Assembly (NCBI RefSeq): GCF_002208135.1
Contig: NZ_CP021646.1
Location: 3,350,001-3,414,000 of the forward strand
Origin: Pseudoalteromonas piscicida
GTDB taxonomy: Bacteria > Pseudomonadota > Gammaproteobacteria > Enterobacterales > Alteromonadaceae
Direction: 5' to 3'
DNA: 64,000 nucleotides
Positions 37,016-46,854 of this stretch are shown here, in pieces. Position numbers and translations under genes: made by a program. Within the stretch, counting starts at the first letter, position 1; every line of letters begins with the position of its first letter. The notes under the pieces were generated by a model. That model had not been told where the DNA came from and searched no databases. It saw only the letters and a list, made by a program, of their open reading frames with translations.

Positions 37016-39091
37016 CTATAAACTGTCTTGAATGATCTTAGGTGTCACAAATATCAGCAATTCTCGCTTTTCATTAATATCACGAGAGTTCTTAAACAAT
37101 AGACCTAAATATGGGATATCACCCAAAATTGGGATCTTACTTACTGCCGTTTTCACTTCTTGCTGATAGATACCACCTAGTACGATAGTTTGACCATTTT
37201 CGACCAGTACCTGTGTTTGAATCTCTTGCGTGTTAATTGCTGTCGCAGGGCCATTTGGCGTTTGCACGGTATCACCTTTAGTGTCTTGTGTAATCACCAA
37301 GTCGAGAATTATTTTATTATCAGGTGTGATTTGCGGTGTCACCTCCAAGCTTAATACCGCTTTTTTGAAGCTTACTGTTGTGGCACCACTTGATGATGCT
37401 TCTACATAAGGAATTTCCGTACCTTGCTCAATTCGCGCCTTTTTCTGGTTAGCCGTCGTGATGCTTGGCGTCGCAATTATCTCCCCCTTGTTCTCTTGCT
37501 CCAGTGCTGACAACTCGAGATCGATCAAAGTACCATCAGCTAGTTTCGCAATGTGCATACCAATGCTACCTGCAGGAACCCCTTTCACGCCTAAATTAAC
37601 GTTTAAGCGGTTTTCCAAGGATGGAATGTTGCCGTTTGACAAAGCATCAGCGCCTTCCAACGTGCCAGATATGGCATCGCTACCTTGCTGATCGCTAAAG
37701 CCCCAACGAACACCTAAGTCTTCTTGTACGGTATCATCCACAGTCACCATGCGCGACTCAATACGCACCTGTTTTACCGGCACATCTAAGGTTTCAACCA
37801 TACGGCGCACACTTTCAATGCTACGTGAAGTATCTTTAATTAATAAAGTATTGGTACGTTTATCAACCGACACACTACCGCGGTGGCTAATAATAGAATT
37901 GATATCTGTTTTTAGTAAGTCAGCAAACTCTTCCGCTTTAGCGTAATTGAGTTGAATATATTCGCTATATAATGGCTCAAGTTCTTCAACTTGCTGGCGC
38001 GCTTGTAACTCTTTGGCTTCTCTCGCTGCAAGTTCTTCTGATGGTGCAACCATCAAAATAGAACCGTCCATACGCTTATCTAGCCCTTTCACACGCAACA
38101 CAACATCAAGCGCTTGATCCCAGGGTACACCATCTAAACGCAGGGTAATATTGCCAGATACGGTGTCACTCGTTACAAGGTTAAAGTTGTTTGTGTCCGC
38201 AATGATCTGCAACACAGAGCGAATTGGAATATCTTGGAAATTCAACGTGATTGGCTGACCTTTATACTCTTTTTTATCGCCAAAGGTTTTATTCCCTTCG
38301 TCCTTTTCGATAGTAAGCGTAAAAATGTTATCAAGCTGTTGATACGTAAACTTAAACGCCGCATTTGGCTCAATCACAATACGACTTTTATTTTCTTCTT
38401 TAAAGGTTTCTATACGAGATACCACAGTGCCAAAATCTAATACATCGAGTTCGTATAGCAGGTCTTCTGCAATATCAATATGATGAAAGTCCGCAATGAT
38501 TTTGCCACCACGCTCTTGTACATCGATAGCCGCTTGATTATGCTCTAGAAACGCTAATACCTTAGCTTCACCTTTCTCACCTCGACGAAAATCGATGGCT
38601 TGAATTTGATTGATAAATGCGGTGACTTTTTGACTTTGGTCTTGTTCAGAGACAATCGGTTTATTAGACACTTCCACTATCACAAGATTATTCTTAACCT
38701 CGGTTTTATATAGCTTCAGCTCATCCATGTTGATGGAAACGGCAAAACCACCATCTCTGAGTTCACTGGTAATACCTTGAATACCTGCTTTATTAATACT
38801 CAAAGCTTTTAAGCTTTCTTCAAACTCAGCCTGCTGGAAAAACAATTCAATACTGGCACTTTCGCCAACAACGCGAACTTTTGGCTCTGTATTGAGCTTT
38901 TCATCAAACACCAGTTGTAGTTGAGTTTCCCCTGTCGGTACAGGGTTATAGCGAATGTCATACAACATAGGAATGGCATGCACAATTGACGAAAGGCCAA
39001 CTAAGGCAACACCGAACACAGAACGCCATAGTGTTCGAGTACTTTTAATGGTTGATTTTATAACGTTATTGTTAGTATTCACTCGTGCCAC
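37016..39091 (-). CDS. pilQ: Type IV pilus secretin PilQ
   Basis: 691 residues with signal peptide (to about 40, ...SSIVHA). AMIN-type N-terminal region, then STN/N0 (ITLNFQDIPIRSVLQIIADTNNFNLVTSDTVSG), N1 (YIQLNYAKAEEFADLL, RGSVSVDKRTNTLLIKDT) and the secretin barrel with ATPSITTANQKKARIEQGTEIPYVE and GQTIVLGGIYQQE...ILGDIPYLGLLFKN. It forms the outer-membrane pore of the pilus. Last gene of pilMNOPQ, overlapping pilP by 20 bases. Somewhat shorter than Pseudomonas PilQ. Confidence 0.96.
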   Translation of the reverse strand: MARVNTNNNVIKSTIKSTRTLWRSVFGVALVGLSSIVHAIPMLYDIRYNPVPTGETQLQLVFDEKLNTEPKVRVVGESASIELFFQQAEFEESLKALSINKAGIQGITSELRDGGFAVSINMDELKLYKTEVKNNLVIVEVSNKPIVSEQDQSQKVTAFINQIQAIDFRRGEKGEAKVLAFLEHNQAAIDVQERGGKIIADFHHIDIAEDLLYELDVLDFGTVVSRIETFKEENKSRIVIEPNAAFKFTYQQLDNIFTLTIEKDEGNKTFGDKKEYKGQPITLNFQDIPIRSVLQIIADTNNFNLVTSDTVSGNITLRLDGVPWDQALDVVLRVKGLDKRMDGSILMVAPSEELAAREAKELQARQQVEELEPLYSEYIQLNYAKAEEFADLLKTDINSIISHRGSVSVDKRTNTLLIKDTSRSIESVRRMVETLDVPVKQVRIESRMVTVDDTVQEDLGVRWGFSDQQGSDAISGTLEGADALSNGNIPSLENRLNVNLGVKGVPAGSIGMHIAKLADGTLIDLELSALEQENKGEIIATPSITTANQKKARIEQGTEIPYVEASSSGATTVSFKKAVLSLEVTPQITPDNKIILDLVITQDTKGDTVQTPNGPATAINTQEIQTQVLVENGQTIVLGGIYQQEVKTAVSKIPILGDIPYLGLLFKNSRDINEKRELLIFVTPKIIQDSL

Positions 39092-39614
39092 CTTGTTCCG
39101 CTTCTAACATTTCCACTTTTGTTAGCCTTTCTTTCCAACATCCCGTTCCATCTGGGATCAATTCTAATAATTCTAAATGATCAGCTTGTACACTTAGTAC
39201 TTTGCCATGATACAAGCCCATATATTCGCCACGTTTAACACGATACAAACCTTGCGTCGCCGCTTCGATTAGCGCCCAGCGACCGTCAGACTTGGCAATA
39301 ATGCCTTTCATTCGTAGATTATCCAATGGAAACTTCTCTAATGGATAGCGATCTCTGTCTGGATCTGGATGCAAGCAATTTTTAATTTGAACCAGTTTAT
39401 TTTCAATCACTTCAGGCTGCGGCGCAACAAAGGGACTACGTAACTCCGAAGCGCTATACTTAAACGGTTCATAGTTCTGCATTTCAGGTATAGGTTCGAT
39501 TTTCGGCGTTGAACTTGCTTTGACCTGATCAATAAATTCTTTTTGTTCCGCAGTACTATCATTGCAACCTGAGATGAACGTTAATGTGATCACGCAGAGC
39601 ATAAGTCGGATCAT
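39072..39614 (-). CDS. pilP: Type IV pilus lipoprotein PilP
   Basis: 180 residues. Lipoprotein signal MIRLMLCVITLTFISGC (Cys at 17). Body with PEMQNYEPFKYSASELRSPFVAP, NCLHPDPDRDRYPLEKFPLDNLRMKGI and RVKRGEYMGLYHGKVLSV, the PilP core that links PilNO to PilQ. Overlaps pilO by four bases (ATGA) and pilQ by 20. Confidence 0.95.
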   Translation of the reverse strand: MIRLMLCVITLTFISGCNDSTAEQKEFIDQVKASSTPKIEPIPEMQNYEPFKYSASELRSPFVAPQPEVIENKLVQIKNCLHPDPDRDRYPLEKFPLDNLRMKGIIAKSDGRWALIEAATQGLYRVKRGEYMGLYHGKVLSVQADHLELLELIPDGTGCWKERLTKVEMLEAEQGGTSEY

Positions 39615-40216
39615 TTCTGACCTCCTTGCTCATAGCGATAAGTTTTTGCCACAACACTAAATACCAGCTCGCCGTTTCCTGCATTTTCGATTCTAAAATC
39701 ATGTAGGCTCACTATTCGGGGTAACTCAGAAACTTTACTCACGAACTGACCAAACTCATGATATTTACCAATCACTTCTAACTTAATCGGCAATTCGGTA
39801 TAGAACTCTTTACGTACCTCTGGCATCCAGCCAATTTTTAGGAAGGTTAATCCGCTTGAAGTACCAACGTATGTCAGATCATCAAGTAGTCCAGGCGTTT
39901 CGTTGGAACTTGGCAGTCGTCTTAATAGCTCCGTGAACTGTGCTTCCATATCAATCATTTGCTGTTTATACAACTCTAGGTTGTTTGCTCTTGCATACTT
40001 GATTCGGTAACTCGTTCTCAGTTCCTGCTCTTTTTTTACCGCTTGATCATAGCGGTCAATTGAGCTTGAAACCATCAAGTTATAGCCCAATATCATCATC
40101 AGTATAACGACAAGAACGGAACATAAAACTTTTACAGGAAATGGCCAATGACCAATGTTATCGAGCTCTAGCTCATTCCAATCAATTTCTTTCAAACTGT
40201 TTAAGTCAAAATTCAT
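39611..40216 (-). CDS. pilO: Type IV pilus inner-membrane protein PilO
   Basis: 201 residues. Short cytoplasmic start, one transmembrane helix (PFPVKVLCSVLVVILMMILGYNLMV), a coiled coil (KKEQELRTSYRIKYARANNLELYKQQM) and a ferredoxin-like periplasmic part. Forms heterodimers with PilN in the alignment complex. Order pilM-pilN-pilO-pilP-pilQ is complete. Confidence 0.95.
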   Translation of the reverse strand: MNFDLNSLKEIDWNELELDNIGHWPFPVKVLCSVLVVILMMILGYNLMVSSSIDRYDQAVKKEQELRTSYRIKYARANNLELYKQQMIDMEAQFTELLRRLPSSNETPGLLDDLTYVGTSSGLTFLKIGWMPEVRKEFYTELPIKLEVIGKYHEFGQFVSKVSELPRIVSLHDFRIENAGNGELVFSVVAKTYRYEQGGQK

Positions 40217-40232
40217 GCACTATGCCTCCGCC

Positions 40233-40805
40233 CTATTTCGCTTTATCGGCTAAGTGGATGTCTTCATGAGACTTAACATAAAAATGCATCGTAAAATCAC
40301 TCAGTAATTTTGCGCTTTGCTCACCTGCAACTATGCCTTGGATCACTGGTCGCTCTAGTAAATAAGAAGATTCAACTTGTCGTAGCATCTGCGATAAACG
40401 GTTATTTGATTCACTTCGACCAATGACTTTGATCAGATTGCCTTGTCGCTCAAGGCTGGTGAGGTATACCCCAGCAGGAACCACTCGCGCTATTTCATCA
40501 ATAATTTGTGTACCGAGACTACGGTTTAGCTGCAATTCTTCAATAAGCCGAATACGGCGCTGTAGATTTTCTTTTTGCTTATTCAGATCGTTAATCGCGA
40601 CTATCCGTGAATCTAGTTGAGTGATCTCACTCTCGAGATAGCGATTTTTAATTTCTTGTCCGGTTTTTAAGCCGTCATAAAAGCTACCAAGCATGTACAT
40701 TATCAACAGACAAGCTGCAATGATCACCGCAATGATAGTTAGAAAGATTTGCTGCGAGGCTTGCCTTTGCTGCTCGCGCCAAGGAAGCAAATTTATATGT
40801 GGCAT
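40233..40805 (-). CDS. pilN: Type IV pilus inner-membrane protein PilN
   Basis: 190 residues. MPHINLLPWREQQRQ is the conserved N-terminal motif that docks in PilM; one transmembrane helix follows (FLTIIAVIIAACLLIMYMLG), then coiled coil and a small periplasmic fold with IVPAGVYLTSLERQGNLIKV. Overlaps the (corrected) end of pilM by 13 bases. Confidence 0.95.
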   Translation of the reverse strand: MPHINLLPWREQQRQASQQIFLTIIAVIIAACLLIMYMLGSFYDGLKTGQEIKNRYLESEITQLDSRIVAINDLNKQKENLQRRIRLIEELQLNRSLGTQIIDEIARVVPAGVYLTSLERQGNLIKVIGRSESNNRLSQMLRQVESSYLLERPVIQGIVAGEQSAKLLSDFTMHFYVKSHEDIHLADKAK

Positions 40806-41871
40806 GATGAGAAGCTCCTTAATGCCAGGCCTGTCGCTAAGGCAAACTGCGCCTTGTGCTTTTGCAACACATGCCTATCTACTTTTGGTGCAATCTCCAT
40901 ATCAGCAAACGGATCTGCCACTATTGTGTGAATTCCTAGCTCATCAATCAGGAGTTTATCTAAGCCATCCACCAAAGCCGCTCCCCCGTCAACACGATGT
41001 AGTCGATATGATCTTTACCACTGGTCGTCATAAACATTTGCACTGCTCGACGGATCTGCTGCAACAGAGAAGTTTGGAAAGGTGCCAATACTTCAAAGGT
41101 ATAGTTTGGCGGTAAGTCTCCCGTCGTTTTCGCCAGTTCTGCTTCATCGTAGGTTTTGTTGTAATAAGCAACGATGCTGTTGGTATATTGCTCACCACCA
41201 AATACTTGGTCACGAGTGTAAATTGTTTTCCCTGATTGAATAACGCTTATCAGTGTAAGCACAGCGCCAATATCTATCATTGCTACGATTTTATCGAAGG
41301 CATCGTTGGGTAGTTCAGGATAAATGACATCCATAGCTCTGCTCAACGCGTAGTTTTCTACATCAACAACTTTCGCTTTGAAACCCGCTTCTTCCAATGC
41401 GCCTACTCGTGCTTGCACACTTTCGGTACGAGCCGCAGAGAGTAGCACGTTCATTTTTGACGGATCGGCTTCGTTTACTCCAATTTTTTCAAAATCCAGA
41501 CTAACTTCATCTAGTGGGTACGGGATCAGGCTATCTGCTTCAATGGCTATCTGGGACTCAAGTTCAGCATCAGTTAATGACACATCCATAAAGATCACTT
41601 TGGTAATCACGGTCTGACCGGATACGGCAACTGCTGCATATTGCGTGAGCTTTGGAATGCGCCGCTTCATTTTAGTTATCGCGTTGCCGATCGCTTCAAT
41701 GTCTTGAATGGCCCTTTCATTTACTGCTCCTTTCGGAATAGGTTCAATCGCAACGGCTTCTACTCGATAGCTGGAACTTGTCTTCGACAGCAACACCGCT
41801 TTGACACAATGGGAACCGATATCTATCCCTATCATCAGAGGTGCTTGTTTTTTTAGTAGTTGGCTCAGCAT
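40793..41871 (-). CDS. pilM: Type IV pilus ATPase-like protein PilM (frameshift in sequence)
   Basis: Actin-like cytoplasmic protein: MLSQLLKKQAPLMIGIDIGSHCVKAVLLS, VAVSGQTVITKVIFMD, EADSLIPYPLDEVSLDFE, AMIDIGAVLTLISVI. The frame from 41871 stops early at 40960 with VLTGERLWWMA; the expected end lies in another frame as LVDGLDKLLIDELGIHTIVADPFADMEIAPKV...FALATGLALRSF, stop at 40793. One extra G in the G5 run (plus-strand C5 at 40983-40987) joins them as VLTGGAALVDGL, the normal PilM sequence. So I read one gene with a one-base error. First gene of pilMNOPQ; start at 41871 matches family starts. The upstream AAGGAA is 14 bases away, so the start is not fully certain. Confidence 0.88.
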
Positions 41872-42001
41872 GTGAAGCGCCCGTTTCCTTTTAAGACTGT
41901 GTACCATAAAAATTTAGCACACAAAAAATATTAATCGTTTTTTAATCAAGATATACTAGCAGTGTCTACCTGTAATTGGGAGTCTAACTAGGGATAATTC
42001 C

Positions 42002-44457
42002 GTGAAATTATTGAAAAGATTTTTACAATTCGTTTTTGTTTGTACCCTTTTAGGCGTGTTGACACTTATCAGTCTTTATTATTATGTCAAATCTGACATA
42101 CCAAGTGTAGAGGTTTTGAAAGATGTTCAACTACAAACACCCATGCAAGTCTTTACACGAGACGGAAAACTCATCAATCAGTTTGGTGAAAAGCGCAGGA
42201 TCCCTGTACGTTTGCAGGATGTTCCACTCCCCATGCGAAAAGCATTCTTAGCGACAGAAGACAACCGTTTTTACGATCATTTCGGCATTGACCCGATAGG
42301 TATCGTCCGCTCCGCTTTAGTGCTTATCACCACAGGACAAAAAAAGCAGGGAGCCAGTACGCTCACCATGCAACTTGCCAGAAACTTTTTCTTAACAAGA
42401 GAGAAAGCCTATATTCGTAAAGTGAAAGAAATCTTTATTGCGTTGCATATTGAGCAGCTATTAACGAAAGATGAAATTTTTGAGCTTTACTTAAACAAAA
42501 TTGAACTGGGCAATCGCGCCTTTGGTATCGGAGCAGCCGCACAAGTCTATTACGGTCGCTCACTTTCAGAATTAACTTTAGCAGAAATGGCAATGATTGC
42601 AGGCCTGCCAAAAGCACCTTCTGCGTTAAATCCAATTCGTAACCCAGAGCGCGCGCAATTGCGCCGGAATGTTGTGCTCGGACGAATGCTTGCAGAAAAG
42701 TATATTACCCGAGCAGAATATGATGAGGCGACACAAGCTCCCATCACAGCTAAATTCCATGGTGCCGAAATAGAGCTGTATGCACCTTACATTTCTGAAA
42801 TGGTTCGCGCGTATATGGTCGAACGCTACGGTACTGATAAAGCCTATAACTCTGGCATGAAAGTTTACACCAGTGTGGAGTCTGACATGCAACAGGCAGC
42901 TCAGTATGCATTAGTTGATAATTTACATGCCTACGATATGCGTCACGGCTTTAGAGGCGCAGAAGAAACCTATTGGCATGCTGAGACGGAATCGCCGCTA
43001 AGCCGTGAAGACATTATTACTCGCCTTAAAAAGGTCAATGAAATTGGGCCTTTAAAAGCCGCTGTGGTGCTAAACATTGCAGAGAAAACAGCCGACCTGC
43101 TCTTAAAAACCGGTGAGCAAATTACATTGGAATGGTCAGGCTTAAGTTGGGCCAGACAATACATCAGTGAAACGCGTCAAAGCTTACCACCAAAAACAAC
43201 CGCAGATATCCTCGCGCCGGGCATGCAAGTATTTGTCCGTAAACAAGACGACGGCTGGATGTTAAGTCAGTTACCGCAGGCATCCAGTGCTCTTGTCTCA
43301 CTCGACCCGCAGGATGGGCGTGTTAAGGCGATTGTGGGTGGCTACAGCTTTGAGCTTAGCCAATACAATCGTGCTACCCAAGCTAAACGTCAGGTAGGCT
43401 CTAACATTAAACCCTTTATTTATTCATCCGCATTAGAAAATGGCTATACCCTAGCCACCATTCTTAATGATGCTCCGATTAATCATTGGGACAGAAGCGT
43501 TGGCGTGGCTTGGCGTCCAAAAAATAGCCCTGAAGTGTATAACGGTCCAATCCGTATTCGCCGAGCGCTCGCACAATCGAAAAACGTGGTATCTGTACGC
43601 TTGATCAAAGGTGTTGGTATAAATAAAGCCGCTGATCATTTGCTTAAATTTGGTTTTCAAGACGCAGACATTAACCGCAGTGAGTCATTGGCACTCGGTA
43701 GTGCCGCACTGACTCCAATTGAAATGGCACGCGGCATGGCCACTTTTGCCAACGGCGGTCACCTCATAGAGCCGTATTTTATCGATAAAATTACCGACTC
43801 TTTTGGTACTGAGCTTGGTTCTGCAGAGCCGCTACTGGTCTGCGACGAGCAGCAGCTAGAAGAGCAACCTGAGCGCTGTGCACCGCAAGTTATCTCGGAG
43901 CAAAACGCATTTCTGATTGCCGATGCGCTACATAGTGCAATCTGGGGTGGCGGTAGCTGGAAACACGACACTGGCTGGAGCGGTACAGGCTGGCGTGGCC
44001 AGTGGTTAAAACGTCGTGACCTTGCTGGAAAAACGGGTACCACCAATGACTCAGTAGATACTTGGTTTACGGGCTTTAACCGTAATGTCCTCACCACAGT
44101 CTGGGTTGGCTTCGATGATGCGAGTAAATCCTTGGGTCGTGCAGCCTACAACGCTAACCTTGGTGATAATCAACTTGTCGGCGCAGAAGCCGGTGCGATT
44201 TCAGCGCAACCTGCTTGGATAGACTTTATGCGTGAGGCGCTTAAAGATGAGCCTTTGGCCCCGATAGAGCCGCCCCAGGGCTTATCTCAACTCGGATTGA
44301 CTTAAAGACAGGGCTGTTGTCTCGCAAGAACGATTACACATCTCGATTTGAGTATTTTGAGCCAGGTACGGCGCCAACAAAATATGTGTTAGACACCAAT
44401 AGCAGCACACCGTTTGACGATACTGCACCGCTACCGACTCACGAAGAGTTATTCTAA
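42002..44457 (+). CDS. mrcA: Penicillin-binding protein 1A (frameshift near C-terminus)
   Basis: GTG start. Transmembrane anchor (FLQFVFVCTLLGVLTLISLYYYV), glycosyltransferase GT51 (ATEDNRFYDHFGIDPIGI, GASTLTMQLARNFFLTRE, GLPKAPSALNPIRNP), OB-like region and transpeptidase with SxxK in RQVGSNIKPF, SKN and KTGT. It polymerises and crosslinks peptidoglycan. The reading stops at 44305, but the next frame continues PGLISTRIDLKTGLLSRKND...FEYFEPGTAPTKYV to 44457, the usual PBP1A tail. One more C in the C4 run at 44273-44276 joins them. Divergent from pilM, the conserved arrangement in this class. Confidence 0.92.
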
Positions 44458-44460
44458 AAT

Positions 44461-44492
44461 AAAAATGCCGATACAGATGTATCGGCATTTTT
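44461..44492. terminator. Bidirectional terminator between mrcA and metL
   Basis: AAAAATGCCGATACA (44461-44475) and TGTATCGGCATTTTT (44478-44492) are perfectly complementary around GA. T-tracts on both strands suit the convergent genes. Confidence 0.88.
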
Positions 44493-44501
44493 GTCTTATA
44501 T

Positions 44502-46850
44502 CTATTTTAGATTTTGCGTCAGCCAGAATAAATCGGAATGAATTCCCGCTGCAGTCACCTCTTTACCCGCCCCTGGACCTTGGATCACTAGTGGGTTTTG
44601 TTCATACCATTTCGTGTGGATCACAAAAATATTATCGCCAGGTGTTAAATTCGCGATTGCCGAGCCATTGGGTACATGCGCAATGCCTACTTTTGCAGAT
44701 ACTTTACCATTGCTTGCAATTTCAAGCGCGCCAGTATAACGAAGCGCTGCATCATTCCTAGTGGCCTCTGCATAGTGTGTTGCATAAAAGTCATCGAGTT
44801 GCTGGCGATTTTCTAAAAACGCTTGCCATGAACCAACACTCAGAGAATCAGGCATTAATGCCTCTAATTCAATATCTTCAAGCTCAAGCTCAATGCCTAA
44901 CTCTCGCGCTAAGATCAAAAGCTTACGCTGCATATCACGGCCAGATAGGTCTTCGCGCGGATCAGGCTCCGTAAAGCCGAGTTTTTGCGCCCCAAGCACT
45001 AGCTCAGAAAATGCTTCAGAGCCATCATAGCGGCTACAAAGCCAAGATAAAGTGCCAGAAAAGACGCCTTCAATTCTTACCACTTCATCACCACTATTTT
45101 GTAGATCAGCCAACGCAAAGTTAATGGGTAGTCCCGCGCCGACACTGGTGTTATAACGCCATAAAAGGTTACGCTCTTGTAACTGCTGACGCAGCTTTGA
45201 GTACCAGCCTTGTTGTGCTGTGCCGGCATATTTATTAGCGCTGATCAAATGACAATCATGTTCAACAAACTGCGGATACAACTCGCTGAAACGCTCGCTC
45301 GCAGTAATATCAACTACCACTTTATGCTCGTAATCTAACTCTTTAATACGAGTGAATAGCTCGGCTTCATTGTATTCTATGGCTTCATTTTGCCATTGCT
45401 GTTGCCACGACGCTAAGTTCAACCCGCTCGGACAGAATAACATTTGTTTAGAACGCAGTAGGCCAACTAACTTAAGATCAAAGTGCTCGCTCAGCTTAGC
45501 GACTTGGTTTTTGCATTGTTCGATAAACACTTCACCCACATTGCCAACACCAGCTACGATCACAGCAAGCTCTCTGCCTTTATTCACCAAACGCTCGTGC
45601 AATATAGCAAGCAAATCGCTATCAATTGATTGATCGGTTAACACTAAGCTGTAATGACGCTCCTGCAGCACAAAACGGGTCACAATCGCATGTTCATCCA
45701 ATAATTCCAGTGCCTGCTGATGTAATCCTGCAACATCCTGACTTGGTGCAACAATAGCAAAACCTTGTACTTGCGACTCAATAATATTGGCTCGTGAATC
45801 CAGCGCTTTGATCACAACATGGCTAAACTCAGAAGGCACAAGTAAGTGTGCTTCTCCACCTTTAACAAAATGATGAATACTATGCTGGATAAGCTGGCTT
45901 AGCTGTTTCACTTCGCCACTTTTTAACTGTTCAACGCGTAACAGATCGAGCTGACCAAAGGTGGTAATAAAGCGCTTCTCTTTGCTATAGCCCGCCTTTA
46001 CTATCTCAGTGCCAAGCGCATCGGCATCAAAGCTGCTGCGCACTTGTAATTTAATATCGGTATCCTTAAGTGGTGACAGCGTTTTTGCATGCAGTACCGG
46101 ATTACCTAATCGTGCGAGTAATTCAGCCTGGCCACGACACACCTTAGTGTATTTAATGGCATTAGCGACTTTACGTGGATCGGTGCTGAATACACCCGTT
46201 GTATCCGTCCAAATTGATACTTGAGTCGCATCAATATAACTTGCCAGCAAAGTTGCGCTATAGTCACTGCCATTTCGGCCTAAAGTTACCGTTTCACCCT
46301 GTGCATTTGTGGCAATAAAACCAGTAACGATATGGATAGCGTGGTCATCAATTGCGCGATAGCACGCTTCTTTATTATGGGCGTGTAACAACACCCCATC
46401 TTGTTGCACGAATAACGTGCGAGCGTCGATAGCTTTGGCTTCAATACCTTGAGAGTTCAGGTAGTTTGCTAAAATACGAGCCGACCATAGCTCTCCATGT
46501 GCCAGTAAGCTGGCGTAGTGGAGATGCTGTTCTTCTTGCCCTAAAGCGATTGCCTGCAGCTCATTGACGAGCTGTTTGAGTAACGCAGCGTGTTGTTCAC
46601 CCACAAATAAGGCATCAATTAATTCGCGTTGATGATTTTCAACTTGCAATAAAACATCATTAAATGCGCGAACATCTTGCTGTTCAAAGCTTTGCCATAA
46701 CTTCACTAAGGTATTCGTTGTTTTTCCAGCAGCAGAAACTACCACACTGTCACCTAGCTGACACTGCTCTAACATTATCTTGGCAACTGCCTGATAACGC
46801 TCTGGCGAGCTTAAACTCGAACCACCAAACTTATGCACTACTTTTGCCAT
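44502..46850 (-). CDS. metL: Bifunctional aspartokinase II / homoserine dehydrogenase II
   Basis: 782 residues. Aspartokinase domain (VVHKFGGSSLSSPERYQAVA, GFIATNAQGETVTLGRNGSDYSATLLA), an ACT-like middle, and homoserine dehydrogenase (VIVAGVGNVGEVFIEQC, VVVDITASERFSELYP, SANKYAG, GVFSGTLSWLCSRYDG, GFTEPDPREDLSGRDMQRKLLILARELG). First and third steps toward methionine/threonine. Four bases after metB, one operon under MetJ. MetL enzymes are usually insensitive to feedback; the partner metB supports MetL over ThrA. Confidence 0.94.
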   Translation of the reverse strand: MAKVVHKFGGSSLSSPERYQAVAKIMLEQCQLGDSVVVSAAGKTTNTLVKLWQSFEQQDVRAFNDVLLQVENHQRELIDALFVGEQHAALLKQLVNELQAIALGQEEQHLHYASLLAHGELWSARILANYLNSQGIEAKAIDARTLFVQQDGVLLHAHNKEACYRAIDDHAIHIVTGFIATNAQGETVTLGRNGSDYSATLLASYIDATQVSIWTDTTGVFSTDPRKVANAIKYTKVCRGQAELLARLGNPVLHAKTLSPLKDTDIKLQVRSSFDADALGTEIVKAGYSKEKRFITTFGQLDLLRVEQLKSGEVKQLSQLIQHSIHHFVKGGEAHLLVPSEFSHVVIKALDSRANIIESQVQGFAIVAPSQDVAGLHQQALELLDEHAIVTRFVLQERHYSLVLTDQSIDSDLLAILHERLVNKGRELAVIVAGVGNVGEVFIEQCKNQVAKLSEHFDLKLVGLLRSKQMLFCPSGLNLASWQQQWQNEAIEYNEAELFTRIKELDYEHKVVVDITASERFSELYPQFVEHDCHLISANKYAGTAQQGWYSKLRQQLQERNLLWRYNTSVGAGLPINFALADLQNSGDEVVRIEGVFSGTLSWLCSRYDGSEAFSELVLGAQKLGFTEPDPREDLSGRDMQRKLLILARELGIELELEDIELEALMPDSLSVGSWQAFLENRQQLDDFYATHYAEATRNDAALRYTGALEIASNGKVSAKVGIAHVPNGSAIANLTPGDNIFVIHTKWYEQNPLVIQGPGAGKEVTAAGIHSDLFWLTQNLK

Positions 46851-46854
46851 TTAC

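Noticed and set aside
41940..41960. mrcA promoter around TATACT
   Set aside because: No -35 element at proper spacing could be fixed.
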